Source: Nitronereus sp964503895
Lineage (GTDB): Bacteria; Nitrospirota; Nitrospiria; Nitrospirales; UBA8639
Assembly: GCA_964503895.1 (NCBI GenBank)
Contig: CAZDCF010000033.1
Location: forward strand, 1 to 11,448
Length of the DNA: 11,448 bases
Direction of reading: 5' to 3'
In this document: positions 1 through 6,558 of the stretch, piece by piece
Numbering within the stretch: the first letter of the stretch is position 1
Layout: each line of letters opens with the position of its first letter
Notes under the pieces: generated by a model
What the model saw: the letters and a program-made list of their open reading frames with translations, nothing else
Database searches by the model: none
Told to the model about the DNA's origin: nothing
Program-made: the position numbers and the translations under genes

Positions 1-156
1 TATTCACTAAAAAATCATTGTGTTTGTGACCACCATCGTACCGAACCTGTTCGCCCAGAAGGCAATGACTGATCCCCAAACGTATGGGCAATATTGTCTT
101 TAGATTTATGGCTAATTTGTTTTGGCTCATGCCATTTTGACGACTATAGAGTTTTA

Positions 157-1617
157 TTATGCCAATCGTTGAAGTTTCATGGTTCGAAATGCATCCAATG
201 CTTTTTGTCGGCATCTAGCGTGGTCAATGATTGGATAAGGGTAGTTTAGTCCCAACTCAACGCCAGATTTTTGCAGAATGGGGTTAGGAGCTTTCCATGG
301 TTGATGGAGCCATCTTGTTGGGATCTTTCTAAGTTCAGGAATCCATCGACGAATGTAGTAGCCTTCAGGATCAAATCTCATGCTCTGAGCAACGGGATTG
401 AATATCCGAAAGTATGGTGATGGGTCTGGGCCGCACCCAGTTATCCATTGCCATCCTAATGTATTGTTTGCCTGATCCGCATCTACCAGGTTTTCCCCGA
501 ACCAGTTTGCCCCAACTTGCCAAGGTAGCAGAAGGTCTTTCACAAGAAACGAAGCTACGACCAAACGTATTCGGTTATGTATCCAACCGTTGGAGATTAG
601 TTCCCTCATGCCTGCATCTACTAGAGGGTAGCCTGTCTTGCCCTGTTGCCAAGCTTGGAGTCCTAGAGGGTTTTTCTCCCATGGAAAATGTAAAAAATCA
701 TGTTTCATGGGCTGGCTTTTTAGATGAGGAAAATGAAACAAAAGGTGATAGGCAAATTCCCGCCAGGCAATTTGTCGTAAAAATGATAAAGCTCCTTGGT
801 CTGAATTTTTATTCGAAAAGGCGTTAGTCTTTCGGCGCATGCAATTCCAAATGTATGAAGGGCTGATCTCCCCAAAATGAAGGTGTGGTGATAAGCGAGA
901 TGTCACTGACGAACTAGGATGATTGCGTCCGAATTCATAACTGGCCAGGTTGCCGTTGAGAAATATTTTCAGGAGCTTATGTGCACCTTGCTCTCCTGGG
1001 TTCCATGCGCTTTGAAGTGCTGAATCGTAAACTTCACTTGACAGCAATTTCCAATCTTTTAAGTCTTCGGTAACTGGCCAAAGAGAAGGAGTCGGCCATT
1101 TTGCTAAAACAGTATTGGAAGTAAATCGTAGTGTCCGGTTCTGACATTCTTTCCAGAACGGTGTAAATATTTTGTAGGGAGTATGTTTTTTATTTAAGAA
1201 ACAACTTGGTTCGAAAAGAATTTGAGAATTATAGGTTTTAACCTGAATATTTTCTGCTTCGAGGCATTTTTGAATTTGGGAAAGTAGCCGAATAGTTTCT
1301 TGTTCATAGCTCCGATTCCAATAAATTACCTTAGCGCCAGTTGCTCGAACAAGCTTCTGAAGGGTCACTCTGGGGTTTCCTGATCTCAAAATAAGCCGGC
1401 TTCCATACGTGGAAATTTTTTTATCTAACCTAGTAAGAGAGTGGTGCAACCACCATCGGCTTGCTTTTCCAATCTTTTCTCTAGGTTTTTCTCGAGGATT
1501 CCAGATGTAGATTGGTATAATTGGCATTCCTGTTTCCAAAGCTTCACGCAATGCGGGATTATCCTTCACGCGTAGGTCTTGGCGGAACCAAACTATACTG
1601 GGAGCTAATTGGTTCAT
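157..1617 (-). CDS. phrB: Deoxyribodipyrimidine photolyase, class I cryptochrome/photolyase family
   Basis: Flavoprotein that uses blue/near-UV light to split cyclobutane pyrimidine dimers in DNA; cytoplasmic. The 486 residues match the usual 450-500 of class I enzymes. The N-terminal alpha/beta antenna domain opens with VWFRQDLRVKDNPAL (about residues 9-23). The helical FAD-binding half carries YPLVDAGMRELISNGWIHNR and, from residue 379, DADQANNTLGWQW then PYFRIFNP, the most conserved FAD/substrate block of the family. The Trp pair of WQW (about 389 and 391) lies where E. coli photolyase has W382/W384. The ATG at 1617 directly precedes the domain; its ribosome site is weak. It begins 43 bases after the upstream FGE-fold gene on the same strand, so co-transcription is likely and it would be the last gene of the cluster. 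Family assignment is firm. A cryptochrome-like signalling role cannot be excluded from sequence. Confidence 0.95.
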   Translation of the reverse strand: MNQLAPSIVWFRQDLRVKDNPALREALETGMPIIPIYIWNPREKPREKIGKASRWWLHHSLTRLDKKISTYGSRLILRSGNPRVTLQKLVRATGAKVIYWNRSYEQETIRLLSQIQKCLEAENIQVKTYNSQILFEPSCFLNKKHTPYKIFTPFWKECQNRTLRFTSNTVLAKWPTPSLWPVTEDLKDWKLLSSEVYDSALQSAWNPGEQGAHKLLKIFLNGNLASYEFGRNHPSSSVTSRLSPHLHFGEISPSYIWNCMRRKTNAFSNKNSDQGALSFLRQIAWREFAYHLLFHFPHLKSQPMKHDFLHFPWEKNPLGLQAWQQGKTGYPLVDAGMRELISNGWIHNRIRLVVASFLVKDLLLPWQVGANWFGENLVDADQANNTLGWQWITGCGPDPSPYFRIFNPVAQSMRFDPEGYYIRRWIPELRKIPTRWLHQPWKAPNPILQKSGVELGLNYPYPIIDHARCRQKALDAFRTMKLQRLA

Positions 1618-1660
1618 TTCTCAAAATCCAGTTAAACAGGAGTGGGTCGAATGACTACTT

Positions 1661-2479
1661 CTATTTATCTAAATTCGTTTCGTGCAGTATGCCTAGATCT
1701 TGGGCGCACCGAAATCCAGTTCCGTGAGTTTTCAATGCAAATCCACCTTTTTGCCGCGATGCTGTTCTGATGTCTGCATCAAAACTGTGCCAGGATCCAC
1801 CTCGAATAACTTTCAAAAGATATTTTTCTGGGCCTTTGGGATTTTCATTCGGTGCTTGCTTATAGTATGTCTCTTCATACCAGTCTTGGACCCATTCCCT
1901 GACATTCCCTGCCATGTCATGTGCTCCGTAGGGTGATACACCTTGTGGATATGATCCTACTGGCTTGAGGGTTTTTTTGTTGTTCCAATCACGGTCAAAG
2001 TTTGTGTGTGAAGGTGATGGATCTTGATCGCCCCAGGGATAGAGACGCCCATCCTTTCCCCTGGCGGCTTTTTCCCATTCTGCTTCTGTAGGAAGACGCT
2101 TGCCAATCCATTGGCAATAGTCAGCTGCATCGTGCCAGGTCACTTGTACGACAGGCAGATCGTCAATATTTTTAACATCGAATAACGAGCCTTCCCCATA
2201 GACGTTGTAGGGTTCTTTGTGACCAGTTTGGTGTATGAAAGCTAGATATTGGGAGTTTGTCACTTCAAACTTATCAATTAGAAAAGCATCTAAATATATT
2301 TTACCCCGTGGTTTTTCATCGAACCTTCCTGTTTCTTCGTGGCTTCCTCTGATAAAGATTCCCGCTGGTATTTTAACCATTACGAATGAATTTTTCCTCA
2401 CCACGTCAGTGCCTCCAAAAGCTGGAAGATTCCAAGCCAAGAGGATAATGATTATTTTCAGAATCAATGTTTCCTTCAT
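1661..2479 (-). CDS. Exported FGE-sulfatase/SUMF1-fold protein, no catalytic cysteines (short form)
   Basis: 272 residues. Residues 1-22 form a signal peptide (MKETLILK, then IIIILLAW, ending near PAFG), so the product is exported to the periplasm or cell surface. The rest is one FGE-sulfatase (SUMF1) domain: VKIPAGIFIRGS (35-46), IDKFEVTNSQY (68-78), KRLPTEAEWEKAARG (127-141), YPWGDQ (147-152), YGAHDMAGNVREWVQDWY (184-201), VIRGGSW (224-230) and GTGFRCA (253-259). True formylglycine-generating enzymes have a reactive Cys pair just after the GGS(Y/W) motif; here that stretch reads HSFDADIRTASR, so oxidase activity is unlikely. The ATG overlaps the stop of the upstream small gene by four bases (ATGA, 2476-2479), which indicates translational coupling. 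AGAGG lies 8 bases before the ATG. Unlike its two neighbours it has no helical C-terminal extension. Function unknown. Confidence 0.85.
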   Translation of the reverse strand: MKETLILKIIIILLAWNLPAFGGTDVVRKNSFVMVKIPAGIFIRGSHEETGRFDEKPRGKIYLDAFLIDKFEVTNSQYLAFIHQTGHKEPYNVYGEGSLFDVKNIDDLPVVQVTWHDAADYCQWIGKRLPTEAEWEKAARGKDGRLYPWGDQDPSPSHTNFDRDWNNKKTLKPVGSYPQGVSPYGAHDMAGNVREWVQDWYEETYYKQAPNENPKGPEKYLLKVIRGGSWHSFDADIRTASRQKGGFALKTHGTGFRCAQDLGILHETNLDK

Positions 2480-2847
2480 TGTTTGTGCCTCTTACTATCT
2501 TCTTTTATTTGGTTTGTCATTTTTCTAATTTTTTCTGTGAGATCGAATACGGTTTGCGTGTCCTTGGACTCTGCGGCCTTTCTTGCATCAACTAATAATA
2601 GACGAGATTTATGTAGAGCCAATTCAATTTGGGTTTGAATCATTGGAGATGCGAGTGTTCCTCCAAGGGCTGCCTCATGAAATGCTTTCCAAGCTGCATC
2701 TATGTTTTTACCTGCTAAATATATCACTTTATGCGAAGAATTTTGTGGTGCAGGTTGTGTTAATTCTGGATTAGCCCAAATGAGTCCTATTGCCCATGTG
2801 AAACTTAACGTGAGGAAGGTTATGTTAATCAAGTTAATGTGTTTCAT
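2476..2847 (-). CDS. Small exported helical protein, unknown function
   Basis: 123 residues. The first ~26 form a signal peptide (MKHINLINITFLTLSFTWA, cleavage probably near IWA-NP). The mature part is short, charged and predicted by eye to be almost entirely helical: DAAWKAFHEAALGG, then IELALHKSRLLLVDARKAAE, then VFDLTEKIRKMTNQIKEDSK. It has no cysteines and no motif I recognise. It could be a small periplasmic helical-bundle partner. GGATAAG upstream of the ATG is a modest ribosome site. It follows the long FGE-fold gene by 70 bases and overlaps the short FGE-fold gene by four, so the two are probably made in fixed ratio, and it may be a partner of the downstream FGE-fold product (inference). 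I do not recognise the family. Confidence 0.7.
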   Translation of the reverse strand: MKHINLINITFLTLSFTWAIGLIWANPELTQPAPQNSSHKVIYLAGKNIDAAWKAFHEAALGGTLASPMIQTQIELALHKSRLLLVDARKAAESKDTQTVFDLTEKIRKMTNQIKEDSKRHKQ

Positions 2848-2917
2848 GATTCTTATCCGTTCTGTTTACTCAACTAGGCAAACAAAATCCTTATGTCCAT
2901 TTTTGCAAAGTAGGAAA

Positions 2918-4021
2918 TCAGGACTGTTGATTTCCTCGTTCGATTATTTTACGAAGACGCAAAAGATTCTCATTGTTTGGATCAATTTTTAATCCAGAAT
3001 CAATGGTAGCTTCAGCTTCCTGATATTTCTCCATGCTAATTTTCTTCATGGCGCTTATGGTAATAGCGCGTATCTCATATTCCACTTCCTTCGGAGCATT
3101 TTGTGCACAGCGAAATCCTAAGCCAACTCCATAACTGTTGTTCATAGGATGATTCCAAAACCGATATGTTGTTGTAAGCGAGTGATTTGCCGCAATCCAC
3201 GATCCACCACGAATTACTTTTTTGGCACCAACAGTAAGCCGATCTACATACGTCCCAGTTCCTCCTAACCACACTGGTTTTGCTGGTCCTGAGGGGTTTA
3301 GGGAAAAGGGTCCTTTGGAATAGTAGCTCGGATCATACCAGTCTCCGACCCATTCAAAAACATTGCCAGCCATATGGTGAAGCCCATAAGGACTTTTTCC
3401 TTCTGGCAACGAATTAACAGGCAGCGTGCTGTCGAAGTTTTTTCCATAATTGGCCTTGCTAGAATCAAATGTGTTTCCCCAGGGATAGCGCAATCCTTCT
3501 GAACCTCGGGCAGCATGTTCCCACTCAGCTTCTGTTGGTAGTCGTTTGCCTTCCCATTCGCAATAGGCTTTTGCGTCATACCAATTGACTCCTACAACTG
3601 GTTGCTTTGTACTGTTTAAACGCGGATCATCCCAGTAGGCAGGAGCAGTGTAACCAGTGGTTTTCATGAATTTCGCATACTTTTGATTGGAAACCTCAAA
3701 TTTATCGATAAAATAAGAATTTAATAATACCCAATGAGACGGACCCTCATCGTGAAACGCTTCTTTTGACCAGGGCATAGACATTCTTTGTTGAAACAAG
3801 TTTTGGGTTTCATCTTTGACAGATGAAACACTTTTAGGTTTTTTATCTAGACCAATGATGGCCATCCCAAACGGAATGAAATTCATGTCATTGGGCAAGG
3901 GAATCACCATTTCAGCGTAAAGGTTTAGCAAAAAGGGGGAACCAAGACTGAGTAGTATTGCCAAAGCAGCCATTCCAATTTTTTTAATAAATTGCCTATA
4001 TGATTTTACAATGATTGTCAT
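2918..4021 (-). CDS. Exported FGE-sulfatase/SUMF1-fold protein with TPR-like C-terminal tail (paralog A)
   Basis: 367 residues. A signal peptide spans about 1-36 (basic start KSYRQFIKKIG, hydrophobic core AALAILLSLGSPFLLNL, likely cut after LYA). The FGE-fold domain runs from about 40 to 308, with IDKFEVSNQKY, KRLPTEAEWEHAARG, YPWGN, YGLHHMAGNVFEWVGDWY, VIRGGSW (269-275) and GLGFRCA. The segment after GGSW is IAANHSLTTTYRFWNHP, without the Cys pair of genuine formylglycine-generating enzymes. The last ~60 residues are helical and TPR-like (MEKYQEAEATIDSGLKIDP, then NENLLRLRKIIERG), suggesting a protein-binding tail. It is a close paralog of the gene at 4333-5277; both share TAPAYWDDPRLN and QPVVGVNWYDA. 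GAGGT lies four bases before the ATG. The 311 bases in front hold a decayed third copy, so this gene may have its own weak promoter or rely on read-through. Ligand unknown. Confidence 0.85.
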   Translation of the reverse strand: MTIIVKSYRQFIKKIGMAALAILLSLGSPFLLNLYAEMVIPLPNDMNFIPFGMAIIGLDKKPKSVSSVKDETQNLFQQRMSMPWSKEAFHDEGPSHWVLLNSYFIDKFEVSNQKYAKFMKTTGYTAPAYWDDPRLNSTKQPVVGVNWYDAKAYCEWEGKRLPTEAEWEHAARGSEGLRYPWGNTFDSSKANYGKNFDSTLPVNSLPEGKSPYGLHHMAGNVFEWVGDWYDPSYYSKGPFSLNPSGPAKPVWLGGTGTYVDRLTVGAKKVIRGGSWIAANHSLTTTYRFWNHPMNNSYGVGLGFRCAQNAPKEVEYEIRAITISAMKKISMEKYQEAEATIDSGLKIDPNNENLLRLRKIIERGNQQS

Positions 4022-4109
4022 ATCTACCTCACTTCTTTAAGCCAGCACCTATTGCACTGGTGGAAAATCATAATCCTCATGAAACTTTGATACTCAACTA
4101 AGCGTTTAT

Positions 4110-4286
4110 TTACTTCATAATGATTTCACGACTTTTCTTGTATTCCATGTTTTCGAGATCATTGTCGATTGCTTTATTAGGAGAGTTTAAGACGTTCAGC
4201 CATCTTTTGTAGGCCATACCTAGAAGGGCTTGTATATATAATGTAGTGATTGCCGTTGATATTTTCCTCAACCTCTCGAGTATGAA
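4110..4286 (-). pseudogene. Decayed 3' remnant of a third tail-bearing FGE-fold paralog
   Basis: Hand translation of the minus strand just downstream of the intact paralog gives an open stretch ending ENMEYKKSREIIMKK-stop (stop at 4112-4110). The intact gene at 4333 ends ENMEYKKTREIIMKKINM. Upstream of that the remnant reads YKRWLNVLNSPNKAIDNDL against EKWKDALQSINKAIKSDP. At DNA level, 4116-4179 aligns with 4351-4414 without gaps at 57 of 64 positions; similarity drops further upstream but stays in register to about 4240. No FGE domain, signal peptide, start codon or ribosome site remains, and in-frame stops bound the stretch at both ends. The simplest reading is a former tandem copy whose body was deleted, leaving only the TPR-like tail. 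It sits between two surviving paralogs. Confidence 0.8.
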
Positions 4287-4291
4287 TTGTG

Positions 4292-4319
4292 CTGGAGGAA
4301 GACTATAGTCTTCCTCCAG
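4292..4319. repeat. Perfect 28-bp palindrome (CTGGAGGAAGACTA plus its reverse complement)
   Basis: Fourteen bases, CTGGAGGAAGACTA, are followed directly by TAGTCTTCCTCCAG with no mismatch. As RNA it would form a strong hairpin (for example a 12-bp stem with a TATA loop) 14 bases after the stop of the FGE-fold gene at 4333. No U-run follows on the minus strand, so it is not a textbook intrinsic terminator. It lies at the upstream edge of the pseudogene remnant. Possible roles are transcript 3'-end protection, partial attenuation before the next gene, or a scar of the rearrangement that removed the third paralog. Confidence 0.85.
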
Positions 4320-4332
4320 TCTAGCTGCTTAA

Positions 4333-5277
4333 CTACATGTTTATTTTTTTCATAATGATTTCACGAGTTTTCTTGTATTCCATGTTTTCAGGATCACTTT
4401 TGATTGCCTTATTAATTGATTGTAAGGCATCTTTCCACTTTTCTTCTCCCATGCTGATAAGGCTGGAGATAAAGTGGTATTGAACATTTTCCAAGGAATT
4501 GCCTTGAGCTGTCATTGCACATCGAAAGCCAAGACCTACCCCATAGGAATTATTTTCCGGTTGATTCCAAAAGCGATGGCTTGTGTGAAGCGAGGTTTGA
4601 GGGGCGAACCAAGAACCACCTCTGATTACCTTGACAGGTCCCTGATTAGCAAAATTTAAGCCATACGAAGGTCCCTGTGGATTAAGGGCGCGACTTACTT
4701 GGAAATATTTTGGACCATACCAATCGCTAACCCATTCAAAGACGTTTCCTGCCATGTTAAAAACTCCATAGCCACTGACCCCTTTTTCGTAAGAATTCAC
4801 TGGTCTTGTTTTTCCTTCATTTTGTGCATAGTTAGCAAAAGTGGGATTGATTTTGTGTCCCCAGGGATAGTGGCTTTCATCAGGGCCTTTGGCGGCTTTT
4901 TCCCATTCTGCTTCTGTAGGAAGACGTTTACCTTCCCATTTACAAAAAGTGCTGGCGTCATACCAGTTCACGCCTACCACGGGCTGCTCCGGGGCATTCA
5001 GGCGAGGATCATCCCAATAAGCTGGAGCAGTATGTTTGGTTTCCTTCATAAATTTTTGAAACTTTGCATTTGAGACTTCATATTTATCAATGTAATAACG
5101 ATCGAGGACAACTCGATGAGGAGTTTCGTCGCTGTGGTCTTTACTCCCCATGGTGAATTCACCTTGTGGAATTAGGACCATGTCTTTGGTATTAGCGCCG
5201 ATAGCAGTATTCCAAGGCATAATGGTTACTACTAGAGATAAAAGTGCTGCTTGGGTTGATGTCAAAGTGGTGCTCAT
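4333..5277 (-). CDS. Exported FGE-sulfatase/SUMF1-fold protein with TPR-like C-terminal tail (paralog B)
   Basis: 314 residues from the ATG at 5277. I chose this start because AAGGAG (5290-5285) sits 7 bases before it and a signal peptide follows at once (MSTTLTSTQAALLSLVV, cut near AIGA-NT, about residue 29). An upstream in-frame ATG at 5541 would add 88 residues that only shadow the zinc-ribbon gene. The FGE fold covers about 31-255: VLIPQGEFTMGS (34-45), IDKYEVSNAKF, KRLPTEAEWEKAAKG (117-131), YPWGH, YGVFNMAGNVFEWVSDWY, VIRGGSW (217-223) and GLGFRCA. FAPQTSLHTSHRFW follows GGSW, so the catalytic Cys pair is absent. A helical tail (about 262-314, EKWKDALQSINKAIKSDPEN) resembles one TPR. It is the second gene of the predicted sigma-54 operon, 53 bases after the zinc-ribbon gene. 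Probably a periplasmic or surface binding protein (inference). Confidence 0.88.
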   Translation of the reverse strand: MSTTLTSTQAALLSLVVTIMPWNTAIGANTKDMVLIPQGEFTMGSKDHSDETPHRVVLDRYYIDKYEVSNAKFQKFMKETKHTAPAYWDDPRLNAPEQPVVGVNWYDASTFCKWEGKRLPTEAEWEKAAKGPDESHYPWGHKINPTFANYAQNEGKTRPVNSYEKGVSGYGVFNMAGNVFEWVSDWYGPKYFQVSRALNPQGPSYGLNFANQGPVKVIRGGSWFAPQTSLHTSHRFWNQPENNSYGVGLGFRCAMTAQGNSLENVQYHFISSLISMGEEKWKDALQSINKAIKSDPENMEYKKTREIIMKKINM

Positions 5278-5330
5278 GATTTTTCTCCTTTTTAATAAAA
5301 CGTTGTAGTTTAAATTTTTAATTTTTCTTG

Positions 5331-5606
5331 TTAGTTGGCGACAGGATGCAATTTTGCCCAACGACGATGGTGTTGCTTTTTGGGATTCGGAAGTTGCTCT
5401 GTTGCTTGGTGTTTCAGTATGAGCGAATCCACAATGTTCCCGCATTGCACGCATCGGAATGCCGTGCACCACATTTTTCCTGCTGCGTCGAAAAAGTCGA
5501 ATAGGCAATCGAGAATGAAAAAACCTCCACAACGTCGGCAAGACTGAGGATGGCCCATTTTTGTCATAAGAGTTTTTGGTTGTGAAATCCGTTCAAAATG
5601 TGCCAT
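5331..5606 (-). CDS. Small zinc-ribbon protein, first gene of the predicted sigma-54 operon
   Basis: 91 residues, no signal peptide or membrane segment, so cytoplasmic. Two CxxC knuckles, SCRRCGG (Cys23, Cys26) and RCVQCGN (Cys52, Cys55), are separated by 25 residues with hydrophobic strands, the layout of a four-Cys zinc ribbon. Two further cysteines (34 and 47) lie between. The tail is basic (PKKQHHRRWAK). It resembles a group of short CxxC proteins of unknown function found in several environmental bacteria, but I can name no characterised homolog. GAAAGGA precedes the ATG by about 7 bases. It is the first gene after the sigma-54 promoter at 5681-5666, with a leader of about 50 bases. A nucleic-acid-binding or protein-protein role is plausible (inference). 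A longer frame of the opposite strand here (5335-5547) is a shadow. Confidence 0.78.
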   Translation of the reverse strand: MAHFERISQPKTLMTKMGHPQSCRRCGGFFILDCLFDFFDAAGKMWCTAFRCVQCGNIVDSLILKHQATEQLPNPKKQHHRRWAKLHPVAN

Positions 5607-5665
5607 TTGTTTTCCTTTCTTCTATGAGACAGCAGGCATTTGTTTTCGAACCTCACCTATACGGG

Positions 5666-5681
5666 AGCAATTGCCATGCCA
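5666..5681 (-). promoter_or_regulatory. Sigma-54 (-24/-12) promoter of the zinc-ribbon/FGE operon
   Basis: Read on the minus strand: TGGCATGGCAATTGCT. It has GG at -24 and GC at -12 with exact spacing, matching the sigma-54 consensus TGGCAC-N5-TTGCW at all but one position (T for C). Transcription would start near 5655, about 50 bases before the zinc-ribbon ATG at 5606. An AT-rich stretch and a TGTCTC/GAGACA cluster lie upstream. The same core recurs in front of the response regulator. Confidence 0.85.
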
Positions 5682-5693
5682 GATTTTTTTTAA

Positions 5694-5706
5694 ATAATTA
5701 TTGATT
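5694..5706 (-). promoter_or_regulatory. Possible IHF-like bending site
   Basis: On the minus strand AATCAATAATTAT matches the IHF consensus WATCAANNNNTTR at 12 of 13 positions. It lies between the -24 element and the upstream repeat cluster, where IHF normally bends DNA to bring a sigma-54 activator to the polymerase. The surrounding DNA is very AT-rich, so a chance match is easy. Confidence 0.35.
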
Positions 5707-5754
5707 TATTTCAACAACTTAAAGGTTTTAATTTAAAATGGTTTTATAAAAATA

Positions 5755-5812
5755 TTTCTCATGAGACACAATAGTGTCTCTTGAGACATATTGAACTATG
5801 TCTTATGAGACA
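5755..5812. promoter_or_regulatory. Candidate enhancer: three TGTCTC-N2-GAGACA inverted repeats
   Basis: Three 14-bp dyads: TTTCTCATGAGACA (5755-5768, one mismatch), TGTCTCTTGAGACA (5775-5788, perfect) and TGTCTTATGAGACA (5799-5812, one mismatch). Their centres are 20 and 24 bp apart and lie about 82-125 bp upstream of the -24 element at 5681, the usual enhancer distance for a dimeric Fis-type activator. A further GAGACA half-site is in the operon leader at 5626-5631. The rest of the 335-base gap 5607-5941 (5813-5941) shows no gene and no clear terminator. Confidence 0.75.
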
Positions 5813-5941
5813 CCCTTGAAACATTAGATAAATATTCGTCTAGGAGTTTTTGTAAGGGGTACTGGGAGTTAGCTCGACGTCAATTCCTTTGAGCTCTAAT
5901 ACATTGGACAAATGATAAGTGCTCGGACTGACTGGTTTGGA

Positions 5942-6385
5942 TTAATGTTTTGCTAGGGTAGGAGGGAGTTTGACTGATTGTAACCAGAAATATTCTATGG
6001 CATGTACGATGTTTACGAAAGGTTCAAAATCTACGGGTTTTGTGAGGTAGCAATTTGCGTGTAGTTCGTAGGCTTGAGAAATGTCAGCAGGGTTTTTCGA
6101 TGAACTAAGCACAATCACAGGAATACTCTTGAGGCTATTGTCAAATTTGACATGCCGAAGAACTTCGATCCCGCTTTTTTTAGGAAGATTGAGATCTAGC
6201 AAAATGAGATCGGGAAGATTTCCCGAAATTTCTCGTTTTGCGTCATCTAAAAACTGTGTTGCGGCGTCTCCATCCCGCAGTACGTGTAAAGTTGCCTTGA
6301 AGGAGAACTCCTTTATTGCCTCTTTAATCAGCCTCACATCACCTGCGTTGTCTTCAATGATTAGAATCGAAGGCCCGTCCTTCAT
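5942..6385 (-). CDS. Single-domain response regulator (Rcp1-like REC)
   Basis: 147 residues, a lone receiver domain with no output domain. The acid pair is E11/D12 (ILIIEDN), the phospho-acceptor is D64 (LILLDLNLP), the Ser switch is at about 94-95 (VLSSS) and the conserved Lys is K116 (YLTKPVDF). The extended loop and the NLPKKSGIEVLRHVK stretch fit the Rcp1/CheY-like group that partners phytochrome-type kinases. It would accept phosphate from a kinase and act by protein contact or as a phosphate sink. It is preceded by its own sigma-54 promoter (6464-6449) and TGTCTC repeats, so it is a likely target of the adjacent activator. The ATG at 6385 has no strong Shine-Dalgarno (GGTA followed by an A-run). 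Candidate kinase partner: the GAF-LOV kinase two genes upstream (inference). Confidence 0.9.
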   Translation of the reverse strand: MKDGPSILIIEDNAGDVRLIKEAIKEFSFKATLHVLRDGDAATQFLDDAKREISGNLPDLILLDLNLPKKSGIEVLRHVKFDNSLKSIPVIVLSSSKNPADISQAYELHANCYLTKPVDFEPFVNIVHAIEYFWLQSVKLPPTLAKH

Positions 6386-6448
6386 ATTTTTTTTACCATG
6401 AGCGCTTAAGTGTCTAAAAAGTGTAGATAAAAGTAATGTTTATTAATC

Positions 6449-6464
6449 AGCAATGTTTATGCCA
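6449..6464 (-). promoter_or_regulatory. Sigma-54 (-24/-12) promoter of the response-regulator gene
   Basis: On the minus strand TGGCATAAACATTGCT: GG at -24, GC at -12, correct 5-base spacer, one difference (T for C) from TGGCAC-N5-TTGCW. Its -24 and -12 hexamer/pentamer are identical to those at 5681-5666, while the spacers differ. The predicted start is near 6438, about 53 bases before the ATG at 6385. A 9-bp direct repeat AATGTTTAT (6435-6443 and 6452-6460) overlaps the promoter. Confidence 0.85.
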
Positions 6465-6502
6465 GCTTTTGGAAAACGTGTAATCTATTAAAAAGATAAT
6501 AA

Positions 6503-6515
6503 TAACAAACAGTTG
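6503..6515 (+). promoter_or_regulatory. Possible IHF-like bending site
   Basis: TAACAAACAGTTG matches WATCAANNNNTTR at 12 of 13 positions. It is placed between the sigma-54 promoter and the repeat cluster, as at the sister promoter. Suggestive only, because the region is AT-rich. Confidence 0.3.
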
Positions 6516-6558
6516 CAATTTAGTAAGGAGACGAATTTTTGTGTAGTTTAAAATAAAC

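Noticed and set aside
1..72. Stop-free plus-strand frame of 23 codons ending at TGA 70-72
   Set aside because: Too short and unrecognisable to call the end of a gene entering from the left; the rest of 1-156 shows no convincing terminator for the photolyase.
414..827. Plus-strand frame of 137 codons inside the photolyase gene
   Set aside because: Lies antisense within a clearly conserved enzyme and has no recognisable domain; a shadow.
1868..1873. Additional TGTCTC hexamer
   Set aside because: Single half-site inside the short FGE-fold coding region, no partner and no -24/-12 element nearby; expected by chance.
4067..4097. Sigma-70 promoter for the FGE-fold gene at 2918-4021 (minus strand TTGAGT, 19 bases, TATGAT)
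   Set aside because: Spacer is too long and such matches are frequent in AT-rich DNA; not enough to list.
4292..4319. Intrinsic terminator
   Set aside because: Stem is strong but neither strand has an adjacent U-run; kept only as a palindrome.
1661..5277. Diversity-generating retroelement targets (FGE/C-type-lectin fold proteins are common targets)
   Set aside because: No reverse transcriptase, no template repeat and no adenine-biased variable segment seen; in two of the proteins the GGSW...GFRCA region is followed by a helical tail rather than ending the protein.
1661..5277. True formylglycine-generating enzyme or NirV-type accessory function
   Set aside because: Catalytic cysteines missing in all three; no sulfatase or nitrite reductase gene in the window.
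5278..5541. An 88-residue N-terminal extension of the FGE-fold gene at 4333
   Set aside because: The ATG at 5277 has AAGGAG at ideal spacing and starts a signal peptide; the extension overlaps the zinc-ribbon gene in another frame and is rich in Arg/Ser without pattern.
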